A stretch of DNA of 64,000 bases from Tuctoria greenei. Its lineage: Eukaryota; Streptophyta; Magnoliopsida; Poales; Poaceae. The position numbers and the translations under genes were made by a program. The notes beneath the pieces are model-generated. The model was not told where the DNA came from. It was given only the letters and a program-made list of their open reading frames with translations, and ran no database searches. The stretch is taken from the NCBI GenBank assembly GCA_036927565.1, contig JAYESD010000003.1, positions 83,063,311-83,127,310 of the forward strand, written 5' to 3'. Shown piece by piece: positions 47,080-57,672 of this stretch. How positions within the stretch are numbered: the first letter of the stretch is position 1; every line of letters starts with the position of its first letter.

Positions 47080-47720
47080 AGGCGGTGTCTGTTATGGTAG
47101 AAACCGGATGCGTTAAAGGGTCTTCACAGACGGCTGATATAGGTAAACTCCGTCTGTGATAACACCATTATCATAGACGGTTAGTTATGCTTCAATAACC
47201 GTCTGTAAAGACACATTATCATTGACGGTTAGTTATTCTTCAATACCCGTCTGTGAAGACACATTATCATAGACGGTTAGTTATGCTTCAAAATCCACCT
47301 GTGAAGACACATTATCATAGACGGTTAGTAATGCTTTAAAACCCGCTTGTGAAGACACATTATCATTGGAGGTTAGTTATGCTTCAATACCCGTCTGTGA
47401 AGACTCATTATCATAGGCGGTTAGTTATGCTTCAATAACCGTCTGGGATAAGACATTTATCACAGGCGGTTATATATGCTGCATGACCCGTCTGTGATAA
47501 AGTATTTTCACAGGCGGCTATTCTAAGTAAAGAACCGTCTATGATAATCTATCTTCACAGGCGGCTAGCCTAAGTGAAGAACCGCCTATGATAATGTGTC
47601 TTCATAGGCGGTTTCACTTCTCCGCCTATGAAATTGCGGATTATCACAGACTCTTCGTTTCAGGCGGTTTTAAAAACCGTCTGTGATAATAGGTTTGGAG
47701 CCGCCTGTGATGAGGCTTAT
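47080..47720. repeat. CACTA-2 right subterminal repeats
   Basis: Six tandem 48-bp units of CATTATCATAGACGGTTAGTT plus spacer, starting at about 47166, 47214, 47262, 47310, 47358 and 47406. Looser inverted motifs (TCACAGGCGG / CCGTCTGTGATAA) follow to the terminus. The unit length differs from the 94 bp of the left end. Confidence 0.9.
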
Positions 47721-48135
47721 TGTAGCAGTGTGCGCCACCGAATCGGGCCTTTGGGCCTTGTATCCCGTAAGAGTCCATTAGGGACGCGTCTAATCGTGTT
47801 TTGGTCGAACCCTATCCTATAAATACGGCAACCGCCGGTCATATTCAGTGGGTTTTGCTTAGATCAATAATATCGCCGTTCTACGGTTTGTGAGACACCA
47901 ACTTCGCGATTTCCGATCGTTTCTTCGACGTTCTTGCTCATGTTCTCGGTTGCACTTGCAGAGATTGGCCTTCTTGGTGAGGTCAAGCATGTGCAGCACG
48001 GTTGATAACCAACGGAGCCGTGGTGTAGTGATTGCAGGGGTACTCGAACCGCTCGAGTGCCGCAGATCATCAACGTCGAGTTCTCCACCCCAATCGACAA
48101 ACCTTTCGGAAGATCGGGCCTAAACCTACTCATCA

Positions 48136-49365
48136 ATTGGTATGAGATTTCCAGGTTGCCCGTGTGGTATCTTTGCTTTCTTTCCATTAGATCAATTTTG
48201 TTTCCTACCTAGAGTCCTCAAAAAAGCCACAAAAAAATTAGATCGTTTTTACCGCTTCCCACACTATAGTGCCTGCAGTTTCGTTTTTCAGTTTGCATTG
48301 TTGAGTTTGCATTCGTGTGGTCGAGTCTTGTTGCTGGTTTAGCTTTGTGTTTTGGGTCCTAGTTATCGTGTTTCGTCCTTGTTTTCTTGCTATTCGACAC
48401 CTATTCCACAATCCCTAAATATAAAACCGATCCACCACGTTCATTGGTTTGCCCTAGCTAGCCGCCTTGCGTGAACTCCCGCATCGCCAGCCCTAGATTA
48501 GGTGACAAACCTTTGTGCCATTCATCCTTGAATCATCATACACAACCCCATTAGTTGCTGTGCAAATTCCCGATCGTTTTCATATCCGATTGCGAGTTAT
48601 GTTCTCAAAGCGAGTTGGAATCAACAACAAAAAAAACGTAACTCGGACAACCTACCTTAATACGGCCATAACTTTTGCATATGAACTCGAAATCGGGCGA
48701 TTTTTTTTTTTCAAATTCATCTACGAGAAATTTCGCATCTGATTTTCCGTCGCGTATCCGCGTTCAGAGAAATTAGGTTGCCCAAATTCCCCTCGGAAGA
48801 TAGCCTATTCGGCCTCTGAAGTTTCAACATGAATTTTAATGAACCTTCTTGATTTTTTATAGGCCGCATATTAGATTCAATTGAGCTGCAGATTTGTGTG
48901 CTTCCTATATTTGTGCTCCTGAGTAAAGGAAAAATATCAAAAAATGTTACAAAAAAGAAAAAAAAATAGTGAAGAGCATGCATATTAAAGCAATTGGCCT
49001 ATACCACTTGGTGCTGTTTTGTTGGCTATATCATTCTGTCTTTCTTTTGCCTTGATACTTCCTTGTGTTGTGCTAGGATCTAGGGACTTGGTTGACCAGC
49101 AACAGTTTCCTACATTGAATACTTATTCAACTTTGCTTAGCTGTTAACGATTTTCAGTTTATTAGCCGCCATATTGTGCCATCCAAGCTCCACCCTTCTC
49201 TTGAGCATAACAGGTACCTTTGCAATCACCACACGCTTCATTGGTTCATCTCACTATCCACAACACCTGTTGTGTTGGTAAGAACACTTGTAAGAGTGTG
49301 GTAAGACGCTTGAGCGACAGAGATTGTTTTCTTCCACCTTCCACATTGTCACTGTAGTTGATAGG
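48136..49365 (+). other. TE-E leader up to TE-F insertion
   Basis: Primer site TGGTATGAGATTT at 48138, one base off the tRNA-iMet type. Non-coding leader with a T-run (48700-48712) and A-rich runs (48925-48967). It ends at the TSD ATAGG (49361-49365); the leader resumes at 62448 and meets the gag start at 62488. Confidence 0.75.
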
Positions 49366-50227
49366 TGTCGGTACCCTGGGTACCATATACCCCTTGGGAT
49401 TGCAAAGATCTCAAGGGAATGTCATCTACTTGATTTGAAGACCTTTGGAGGCCCACACGTCAGACGTAACCGGACCTGCTTCCCCAACATGGTTAGTCCC
49501 AGGGTCGCCACGTGTACTATCAAACTGGAGCTACCGCCCACAAGGGGGAAGCTCCGGGCTATGTACCATAGCGGCACCCCCGGACCTAACCCCAGACCGA
49601 GGGAAGCTCTGGAACTGACACGTGTTAGGTGGCACCGGACCTATCTGTTCCCCACAGTATGCTCCAGAGCTGCCATGTGTCCAACCGTCGGATCTTCAGC
49701 CGCTAACCTCCGGAAGACTCCACAACGGCTCCGGATCTTCAAAGGGGAATCAAGGACTTCAAGACCCGATTAAATGTCATTAATACTATATTAATGACAC
49801 ACGATCGAACGAACTTAATTACCAAGTAACGGTGCTATCAAAGCCCGTAACTCGGTTATTAAGGGTAATTAAGCGCATCAAATGCGTATCAATATTAGTA
49901 ACCACCGGGGCCACATGTCGGGCCAGGCTAACTTGTAACGGCCTGCCCCCTTGTACTATAAAAGGACAGGCTGACGATACATAGAGGGGGACTCGACGCG
50001 CTCACTCTACACTCTCAACTTACGTTGAGCTCAAACATCCAATACAACACCATCACACCCCGTGGAGTAGGGTATTACGCTCAGGCGGCCCGAACCACGT
50101 AAATCTTCGTGTGTCCTGTGTCATTTAACACTTCACCTTCTTGAATCTCCGCGCGCCCACATCGAACCTCAAACTCCTCTAACACTTTAGTAGTGTCGGG
50201 AGATCTGCCGGATCAAAACCACCGACA
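49366..50227 (+). repeat. TE-F 5' LTR (862 bp)
   Basis: TG...CA ends. TATAAAAG promoter box at 49957-49964, giving a transcript start about 30 bp downstream. A direct copy lies at 61583-62442. Confidence 0.95.
49957..49964 (+). promoter_or_regulatory. TE-F LTR TATA box
   Basis: TATAAAAG, conserved in the 3' LTR at 62172-62179 and in the TE-C LTR. Confidence 0.7.
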
Positions 50228-50229
50228 GT

Positions 50230-50250
50230 TGGCGCGCCAGGTGGGGGCGC
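50230..50250 (+). other. TE-F primer binding site (not tRNA-iMet)
   Basis: TGGCGCGCCAGGTGGGGGC starts two bases after the LTR. It clearly differs from the TGGTATCAGAGC type used by TE-A, TE-B, TE-D and TE-E. I cannot assign the tRNA with confidence. Confidence 0.7.
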
Positions 50251-50264
50251 CTGAGATTTCAAGA

Positions 50265-52207
50265 ATGGTGAACTCAGCCGCTGGATCATCCAATGGTCAT
50301 CCCACTATTCAAGCTATTGGGGGCAATCCCTCCAATATGCAGCCACCAGCAGGAACCACGGTTCCAGCAGGAGTCACACTTCCACCACCGCCGCCTCCAC
50401 CAGCAAATCAAGCTGGGCAACGTGATGGTGCACCAGCGTCAATCACTGCGTCGGCGAATCATGACAACCCGGAACACGCGCTCCATGCAGCACGTGCTCT
50501 CCTTCAGCGCTCACCACCTCCGGATGCATCTCGAGATGCACTGGAGCAGTGGAGGGCCGATGTGGAACACTTGGTTGCAGTAGCAGCTGACCGCATTAGC
50601 ATCCAGGGTCCTCCTCCTTCAGGACGAGCCCCGTCGCAGCGATGGACCTTGTCTGGCATATTGGTCCGCACGTTTCCAACAGCAGGAGACGTGCTGCGTC
50701 ACAGCAGGTGACGTCGTTGCCCTCCGGGGCACGACGCACTCACACGGTATCAAGGCTTTTAACTCATGACCTCCGGGCGGAGCTTGATCGCCGATACCGT
50801 CAACAAGATGGTCGAGTCCATATTGTGTGTGCTCGTTAAAGACGAGAAGCTCAGGACATTTCTGCTTATGAAGGAGTAGGAGGAGGCTGTTCGGCTCTGG
50901 CCATGCATCTGCGTATGGTCAGGTGGCCACATAAATTCCGGCCTCACATGCCGGAGAAGTTTGACGGGACCGTTAATACCGTCGAATTTCTTCAGATTTA
51001 CTCCACTGCTATCCTGGCAGCTGGAGGAAATGAGGCTGTAATGGCCAATTATTTTCCAGTGGCTTTAACTGGGACCGCCCGGTCCTGGTTTATGAGCCTT
51101 CCACCCAACTCCATCAACAGTTGGGAGGAGTTGTGCCGGCAGTTCAACGCCAACTTTGGGAGTTCATACACCCGACCAGGCACCGAACTGGACCTTTTTG
51201 CAGTCGTGCAAAAAGGAGGAGAATCCCTGCGATCATTCATCCAGAGATTCTCTCATGTACGAAACACTATCCCTTCTATCTCTAGCTCTTCTGTCATTGT
51301 GGCATTTAGACAGGGCGTACGGGATAAGAAGATGTTGGAGAAACTGGCGATCAAGGAGATTACCAGTGTCACGGAACTCTTCAGCTTGGCTGACAAATGT
51401 GCTAGAGCTACGGAGGGCCGTGAAATGCACTCCAAACCCCCTCTGGAGGACCACAAGAAATCCTCCAAAGGAGAAGCCACTACCTATGGGAGTGGCAAGA
51501 AGAAGAAAAAGACCAACGGCAAGAAGAAGCCGTTGGCCGGTGCATCTAATGTTGCAGCTGCTGCAGCTCCGGGTGGCCGGAGGCCACGCCCCGAGAAGCG
51601 ACCTCGACCGTCTTCTGAAGACGGTGGCAAACCCAAGGTGTGGTGTCCAATTCACAAAACGGACAGCCACAGTTTGGAGGACTGTCGGGAGGTCCAAAAC
51701 CTTGTCGAGCGCTACAACAAGCGCCGGGAAGAAGTTCCTTTCCGACAGAGGGAAGGAAAACAAAAAGTTTACGAAGCTCCGGCTGAAGAGGAGTTAGGTT
51801 TTCAGGATCCCAAAAAGGTCCTGAAGGCCGTTTACACCTCCGTCGACGATGATTCTGACATCTCTGACAACGAGCATCGGAAAACCATGAACACCATTTT
51901 TGGTGGATCCTGGGACATCACCTCCCGCCGCATCCTCAAGACAATGTGTCGAGACATGGCTGCTGTAGCTCCTACAGCCAGGGCGGAGCCTCATCGGAAG
52001 TGGATGGACACATCCATCACTTTTGATGCTTCAGATTGCCCTCGAAGCATGGTTGGAGCAGGCCAGTTACCTTTGATGGTATCTCCTACCATCAATAACA
52101 TCCAGCTCCACCATGTTATGGTAGACAGAGGTTCAGGGCTCAACCTCATAAGTTTCGAAGCTTTTACCAAGCTTCAGCTCCGACCTTTGAATCTTCACCC
52201 CTCCTGA
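50265..52207 (+). pseudogene. TE-F gag and start of protease
   Basis: The first ATG after the primer site (50265) opens a Pro/Gly/Ala-rich N-terminus (PPPPPPP near 50385) to 50711. A shift of frame leads through 50642-50839 into the 434-codon frame 50903-52207. That frame holds the gag core (PEKFDGTVNTVEFLQIYSTA, TGTARSWFMSLPP, ELCRQFNANFGSSY), a lysine-rich KKKKKTNGKKK linker, a Cys/His motif (WCPIHKTDSHSLEDC) and the protease start. At the active site the sequence is MVDRGSGLN, where the TE-C copy has VDGGA: the first Gly is Arg. A TGA at 52205-52207 ends the frame in mid-protease. Gag would build the virus-like particle. Confidence 0.85.
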
Positions 52208-54402
52208 CCTTTCTCTGGAGTAGGTCCGGGAGCCATTACCCCACTCGATGCTATTACCCTCCCCGTTACCTTCAGGACCCGAGAGAAGTATCTCACCGAG
52301 AAGTTGGTCTTTGACGTTGATCAGATCAACTTACCTTTCAATGCCATTTTGGGTAGGCCTGCCTTGTACAAATTCATGGCAGCTGCTCCTTATGGTTACT
52401 TGGTGTTAAAGATGCCAACACTAGTAGGCATTCTCCGGATCCGCGGAGATCGCACTGCCAGAGTAACTGCTCTGGAAGAACTCCATGCGCTTACTACGGC
52501 GCAAGAGGAGGACTCCAGACAAGAGCAAGCTCCAAAACCCCCCCGAGCATTCGTCAGCGAGGCTCGACTTCTACACCTCGTGTGCAGCCAAGTGGCGACA
52601 CCAACATTCCCGTCAAAGTCGTCCAAATCGGTTCCGATGCCGCTCAGACCACCCGTATATCGGGGGGACTGAATGACAAATAGGAACTCGCGGTCATCGC
52701 TTTCCTCCGGGCTAATGTCGACGTGTTTGCCTGGCAACCGTCACAAATGCCTGGGATCCCCAGGGAAGTGATTGAGCACAATCTGAAGATCAACCCCGAT
52801 GCCCGGCCTGTGCATCAGAAGCCTCAGAAGCAATCCATGGAGCGACATAACTTCATTCGACAAGAAGTGAAGAAGTTGCTCGAAGCTGGATTCATCCGAG
52901 AAGTCTTTCATCCAAAATGGCTGGCAAACCCAATCGTTGTGCCCAAGGCCGGCGGGAAGCTTTGGATGTGTATTGACTACACAACACTAAATAAGGCATG
53001 TCCAAAAGATCCATTCCCACTACCTAGAATAGATTAGATAGTGGATTCCACCTCCGGGTGTGAATTACTGTGTTTCCTAGATGCATATTCTGGGTATCAT
53101 CAAATCAGAATGTCTAGGGAAGATGAAGAGCATACCTCTTTCATCACAGTAGATGGATTGTACTGTTATACAGCCATGCCATTTGGTCTCAAGAATGCAG
53201 CTTCAACCTTTGTACGAGCTATGTACAAAACTATTGAAGAACTCATTAGAGACATAGTGGAAGTTTACGTCGATGACATCGTGGTCAAGGTCAAGAACAA
53301 GGAGTCACTCCTTGACACCTTGCAGGCTGTCTTCGACAAGTTGCGGGTCACCCGCACAAAGCTAAACCCAGACAAGTGTGTCTTCGGGGTTAGCTTCGGA
53401 AAACTTCTTGGTTTCCTGGTAAATCACCGGGGCATAGAAGCTAATCCGGCGAAGATCAAAGCCATTGAAGACATGCGGCCACCAGCCCGCATCAAGGATG
53501 TCCAAAAGCTGACTGGATGTCTAGCAGCCCTCAGCCAGTTCATTTCAAGACTGGCAGAACGGGCACTTCCCTTCTTCAAGTTATTGAGGAAGTCCGGACC
53601 ATTCCAATGGTCTGAAGAGGCAGAAAAGGCGTTCCAGGAGCTAAAACAGCTCCTCACCACCCTACCAACTATGGTAGCTCCGAACCCTGGTGAGCCTTTG
53701 CTGCTTTACATTTCAGCAACCGATGAAGTCGTCAGTATGGTCCTGGTTGCGGAGAGACCAGAACCATCCCATGTTCAGGAATCCAGACTCCTCCGGGAGG
53801 GTCCGGAGGTTCCTGGAAGCGAGTCTGAGTCCCAGTTCCCAGACTTGAATCCACAAGAAGTTACTTCAGAAGACCCAGACCCCTCCGAGAGGGTCCAGGT
53901 CACATCTGAAGAAGCTCCGGGTCCCTCCAGCCAGGACCCGGAGGTCCCCGAAGAAGGTCCGGATCCCTCAGGGAGGATCCAGATCAATGAAGAGGAAGCT
54001 CTGGGCCCCTCCGGAAGGGTCCGGACCATCCAGCGCCCAGTGTACTTCATTAGTGAAGTACTTCATGACACCAAGACTCGATACCTAGAGGTGCATAAGT
54101 TGCTCTATGCAGTTCTTATTGCCTCCCGGAAGCTTCGCCATTACTTCCAAGCTCACAAGATCTCAGTGGTGACTTCTTACCCACTTCGAGCAATCTTGCA
54201 TAATACCAATTCAACTGGGAATATTGCAAAGTGGGCAGCGGAATTGGCCGAATTCGATCTCGAATTCATTTCAAGGCAAGCAATCAAGAGTCAAGCATTG
54301 GCAGATTTCGTGGCGGAATGGACTCCATCTCCATCAAACCCTAGGGTCCCCAGTGAGCAGAAGCTGGAAGACAAGGCTCCGGTCTTCATCGAGCCTCAGT
54401 AG
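52208..54402 (+). pseudogene. TE-F protease end, reverse transcriptase and first RNase H
   Basis: The protease tail (LPFNAILGRPALYKFMA, from 52304) is followed by the RT. Fingers and palm are at 52723-53037 (NPIVVPKAGGKLWMCIDYT, DPFPLPRID). A single TAG at 53035-53037 follows, then 53041-54402 in the same frame with DAYSGYHQIRM, MPFGLKNAASTF and the catalytic YVDDIVVK box intact. The first RNase H follows, with an insertion of about 90 residues (53770-54030) of acidic PSGR-type repeats before PVYFISEVLHD. The third acidic position reads TSYPL rather than Asp. It ends with a TAG at 54400-54402. RT and RNase H would copy the genomic RNA; apart from two stops the frame is open. Confidence 0.9.
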
Positions 54403-56226
54403 ACCCTCTATTTCGACGGCTCCTTGGAAAAGCAGGGGGCCGAAACTGGAATCCTTCTCCTCGCACCAACCGGGGAGAAGGTAAAATACATGATACACCA
54501 TGACTTCATGGCGACCAACAACATGGCGGAGTACGAAGCACTCATCTACGGACTAAAGGTAGCAGTGTCATACGGTGTCCAACAGTTGCTGGTCAAGAGA
54601 GATTCACAGCTCATCATTAAACAAGTAAAGGGTGAATGCTCCTGCAACAACCTCCAGCTAGCTGCTTACCTCCTTGAAGTCCAGAGGCTTCAGAAGGACT
54701 TCGAAGTCCTTGACCTCCACCATGTCCAGCGTTCCCACAACGCTGAAGCTGACGAACTCTCGACAAAAGCGTCAACCGGAGCTCCGGCTCCTGATGGAAC
54801 TTTCGTCCGGAGGTTGTCAAAACCCACAGCTCATCCTGCCGAACTGAGCGAAGGGGGCGAGATCAGCATTCCGAAGCTGATGGTCCCGATGGCCCTGTTA
54901 CCATGGCAGCCATCAAGGGTCGTAGGTGCTGCCGGAAGCTCCGATCAACCCAGCACGCAAGCCTCAAATGCTCAAGTTAGCTCCGATGCATGGATCTCAA
55001 AGATCCGGAGCTACTTGAAAGGCAACATCCTTCTTGACGATGATGTATCTGCTGACCGGATAGTCAGATTGGCTAAAAGATACACGTTGGTAGAAGGGGA
55101 TCTCTACCGGCGTGGTGCCAACGGCATCCTAATGCGGTGCATCACCAGGGAAGAAGGCTGCGAGCTCCTCGCAGAAGTCCATGGAGGCGAGTGTGGGAAC
55201 CACGCATCTTCCTGCACGCTGGTCGGTAAAGCCTTTCGGCATGGCTTCTACTGGCCTACAACACTCCAGGATGCAACTGAGCTGGTGAAGAAATGCGAAG
55301 CATGCCACTTTCATGCAAAGCAAATTCACACACCGGCTCAGCCTCTACAAATGATACCTCCTACATGGCCCTTCGCTGTGTGGGGGATGGACATCTTGGG
55401 ACCTTTCCCAAGAGCCGTCGGAGGTTACAAGTTCCTGTACGTTGCCATTGACAAGTTCACCAAATGGCCGGAAGCAACTCCAGTTGTGACAATCAACAAG
55501 CAGTCTGCTATCAACTTTTTGCAGTCCATTGTATGCAGATTTGGAGTCCCAAACAAAATCATCACTGATAATGGGACCCAATTCACAAGCTCTGCATTTC
55601 AAGGATATTGCGAAGACCTCGGCATTCAAGTTTGCTACGCCTCCGTAGCTCACCCGACAAGTAATGGCTAGGCCGAGAGAGCAAATGCTGAAATCCTTAA
55701 AGGACTCAAAACGCGCACCTATGAGCGTTTGAAAAAACATGGAGCCAACTGGATTGAAGAGCTTCCGCCCACTCTATGGGCCAACAGGACAACTCCAAAC
55801 CAGTCAACTGGAGAGACACCCTTCTTCCTGGTGTATGGAGCTGAAGCAATCCTTCCTCCGGAGATCACCTTGGGGTCACTCCGAGTACAGACCTTTGGCG
55901 AAGCCACACAGGACCAGCTCCAGCGTGAAGACCTAGACCTCCTTGAGGAGGGAAGGTCCCAAGTAGCTGTTCGGAATGCCCGATACCGCCAAGCCCTTTG
56001 GCGCTATCATCAGCGGCATGTACACAACCGACAGCTCGAGGAAGGCAATCTGGTGCTACAAAGAATACAATCCAGAGAAGGGTTAAACAAACTCTCCCCC
56101 AGCTGGGAGGGACCCTTCTGAGTGATTAAAGTATCCCGTCCCGGAAGCGTTCGCTTGGCTACCAAGGATGGGACACCTCTCCCAAATCCTTGGAACATTG
56201 AGCACCTCCGTAAGTTCTACACTTAA
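54403..56226 (+). pseudogene. TE-F second RNase H and integrase
   Basis: Continues in the pol frame. The second RNase H has YFDGS, NMAEYEALIYGLK and KRDSQLIIKQVKGE (acidic residues in place), then HNAEADELSTKA. The integrase zinc domain has CHFH near 55300. The core Asp residues sit in WGMDILGPFP (about 55390) and ITDNGTQFTSSAF (about 55570), and the Glu in AERANAEILKGLK directly after a TAG at 55669-55671. A TGA at 56119-56121 and the natural stop TAA at 56224-56226 after EHLRKFYT complete it. A tandem second RNase H is characteristic of the Tat lineage. All catalytic residues are present, so inactivity rests on nonsense codons only. Confidence 0.9.
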
Positions 56227-57519
56227 TATCACGGAGATGAGTCTGTAGTAACTTGAGGTGTATGTTATAGAGTCATTGTAAAGAGTCGGGTAGTTCCTCC
56301 AGGAGAATTGCCGGACCTTTCCTGGAAGGTCCGCAAAGTTCATGCAACACTTGTCACAGTCCCAGGACTAAAAGTGTGGCTAGCTACCCTGGGTCAAACG
56401 AGAAATTAAACACACTTAGCCTGGTTCCGTACCCTAAGAGTGTACTTGTTTCCCCTGTACCCCGGACCTATAATGAAAGACATGTTCATGCGAAACAGAC
56501 TCCACGTGCATTTATTTTGTACAGGCTCAACATTTTTTATTTTTCTCTTTCTTGTCTATAACAATGTTGTGCAACTCTGAAGAAATTTTAGTTCGACCAG
56601 TTCGTGTACGATTCGAGTTGTATTGTCAATTCTTTTGGATTCAAATATTGTTCATGGCCCACTCGCCTGAATGCCGCCAAGCCAATCTAGGGCCAGAGTG
56701 TGCTATCGACTTAGCCTGGTCAAGCACCCTAAGTACGCCACTCTACCTACACACCGGCAGGCCGAATTAAGGCGGGTCTGAGTACAATTGGATCTTGAAG
56801 AAAAGACAACGCATTCGGTTGTATTCAGAATCGCATTTGACCTAAAACTTTCTTGGGAATCGTAAGCCGCGACAAAGTTATAGGCAAGGAACAAATTTTA
56901 CTATTTTTCTTGGCTTCAGTGTGCAGGAAAAATAAAAAATCCACGTTGATGGAGAAAAGCCGGAGCTAACAAAGCTCCGACTCCCCCTAGGAGACTTGTA
57001 ATTGATGTTAAGCATTGAAAACGAGCATCACAGGAGCAACCAAGCTCTGGTAAAGCTGGGGGGGCAGCCGTCGACGCAAAATAAAAGATGGTGAGAAGAC
57101 CCCACAAGCGGAGTCTGCTGCCGACAAACTACGCATTGGTAAAGGTCACTTCCGGAGCTACTAAGCTCCGACACCCCAGAGGGCTAACTATCGATGCTCT
57201 ACGCTTTGATAGAGACTATTTCCGGAGCTACTAAGCTTCAACGATAGCCAATGCCAGAGCTTCTAAGCTCCGACACCTCAGGGGGCCTTCACTATCGAAG
57301 ACTTCGGACCTACACTCTACAAGTTTGAAGCAAATGAGTCTTCAACAAAACACAATATCCTCTTGGTACATGTTCACAATCAAATTGTGTGCATCTACTA
57401 GGGGGCCAAGTGAAGACAAAAGTGTTGAAGACAAAAAATGAAATTCACAAAAATTTGGGGATTTCATTCATCTGGAGACAAGGGATTACAAAATTGGGGA
57501 AGAAAAAGAGAGAATACAA
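56227..57519. other. TE-F spacer between pol and antisense gene, with degenerate 71-bp repeats
   Basis: 56930-57310 has units of CCGGAGCTACTAAGCTCCGACACCCC type at about 56959, 57030, 57150 and 57221, the reverse-complement counterpart of the TE-C minisatellite. The rest (56227-56930, 57310-57519) is non-coding, with A-rich runs near 57415-57520. Confidence 0.7.
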
Positions 57520-57672
57520 GTGGGAGATACAGAGATGGTCCTAGACCCTATGGAAGAACCGGGTGACCTTCTGAGCAACATCCGACACGTTGGCTCGGGT
57601 GGCTTCACCTTCTCCTTCGACGGGACCTTCAAGCACCGGGTCCAGAGGGAATTGGGGATCCCGGCTGGTGTA

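Larger units (their letters stand above)
37505..47730. mobile_element. CACTA-2: 10.2-kb CACTA (En/Spm) transposon with two divergent genes
   Basis: Ends: CACTACTACAAAAAGC at 37505 and, inverted, CACTGCTACAATAAGC at 47730 (14 of 16 matching). The 3-bp target duplication TGC (37502-37504 and 47731-47733) is confirmed by the empty site at 34003-34008 in duplication unit 1. Subterminal arrays lie at 37530-38110 and 47080-47720, with a third, unexpected cluster near 41655-41810. TNP2-type transposase lies on minus (39311-41640), and the Transposase_24/Ulp1 gene on plus (43116-46773). It inserted after the 3.5-kb duplication. Confidence 0.95.
37048..48135 (+). repeat. TE-E 5' LTR, unit 2 copy, split by CACTA-2
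   Basis: 37048-37504 plus 47734-48135, 859 bp when joined, the same length as the unit 1 copy. TATA box TATAAATA at 47818-47825. Mutated primer site TGGTATGAGA at 48138. Confidence 0.88.
34948..48677 (+). repeat. Tandem duplication, unit 2 (about 3.5 kb, split by CACTA-2)
   Basis: 34948-37504 plus 47734-48677, about 3.5 kb once CACTA-2 and one TSD copy are removed, matching unit 1. After 48677 the TE-E leader continues with sequence absent from unit 1, so this unit keeps the original right flank. Confidence 0.9.
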
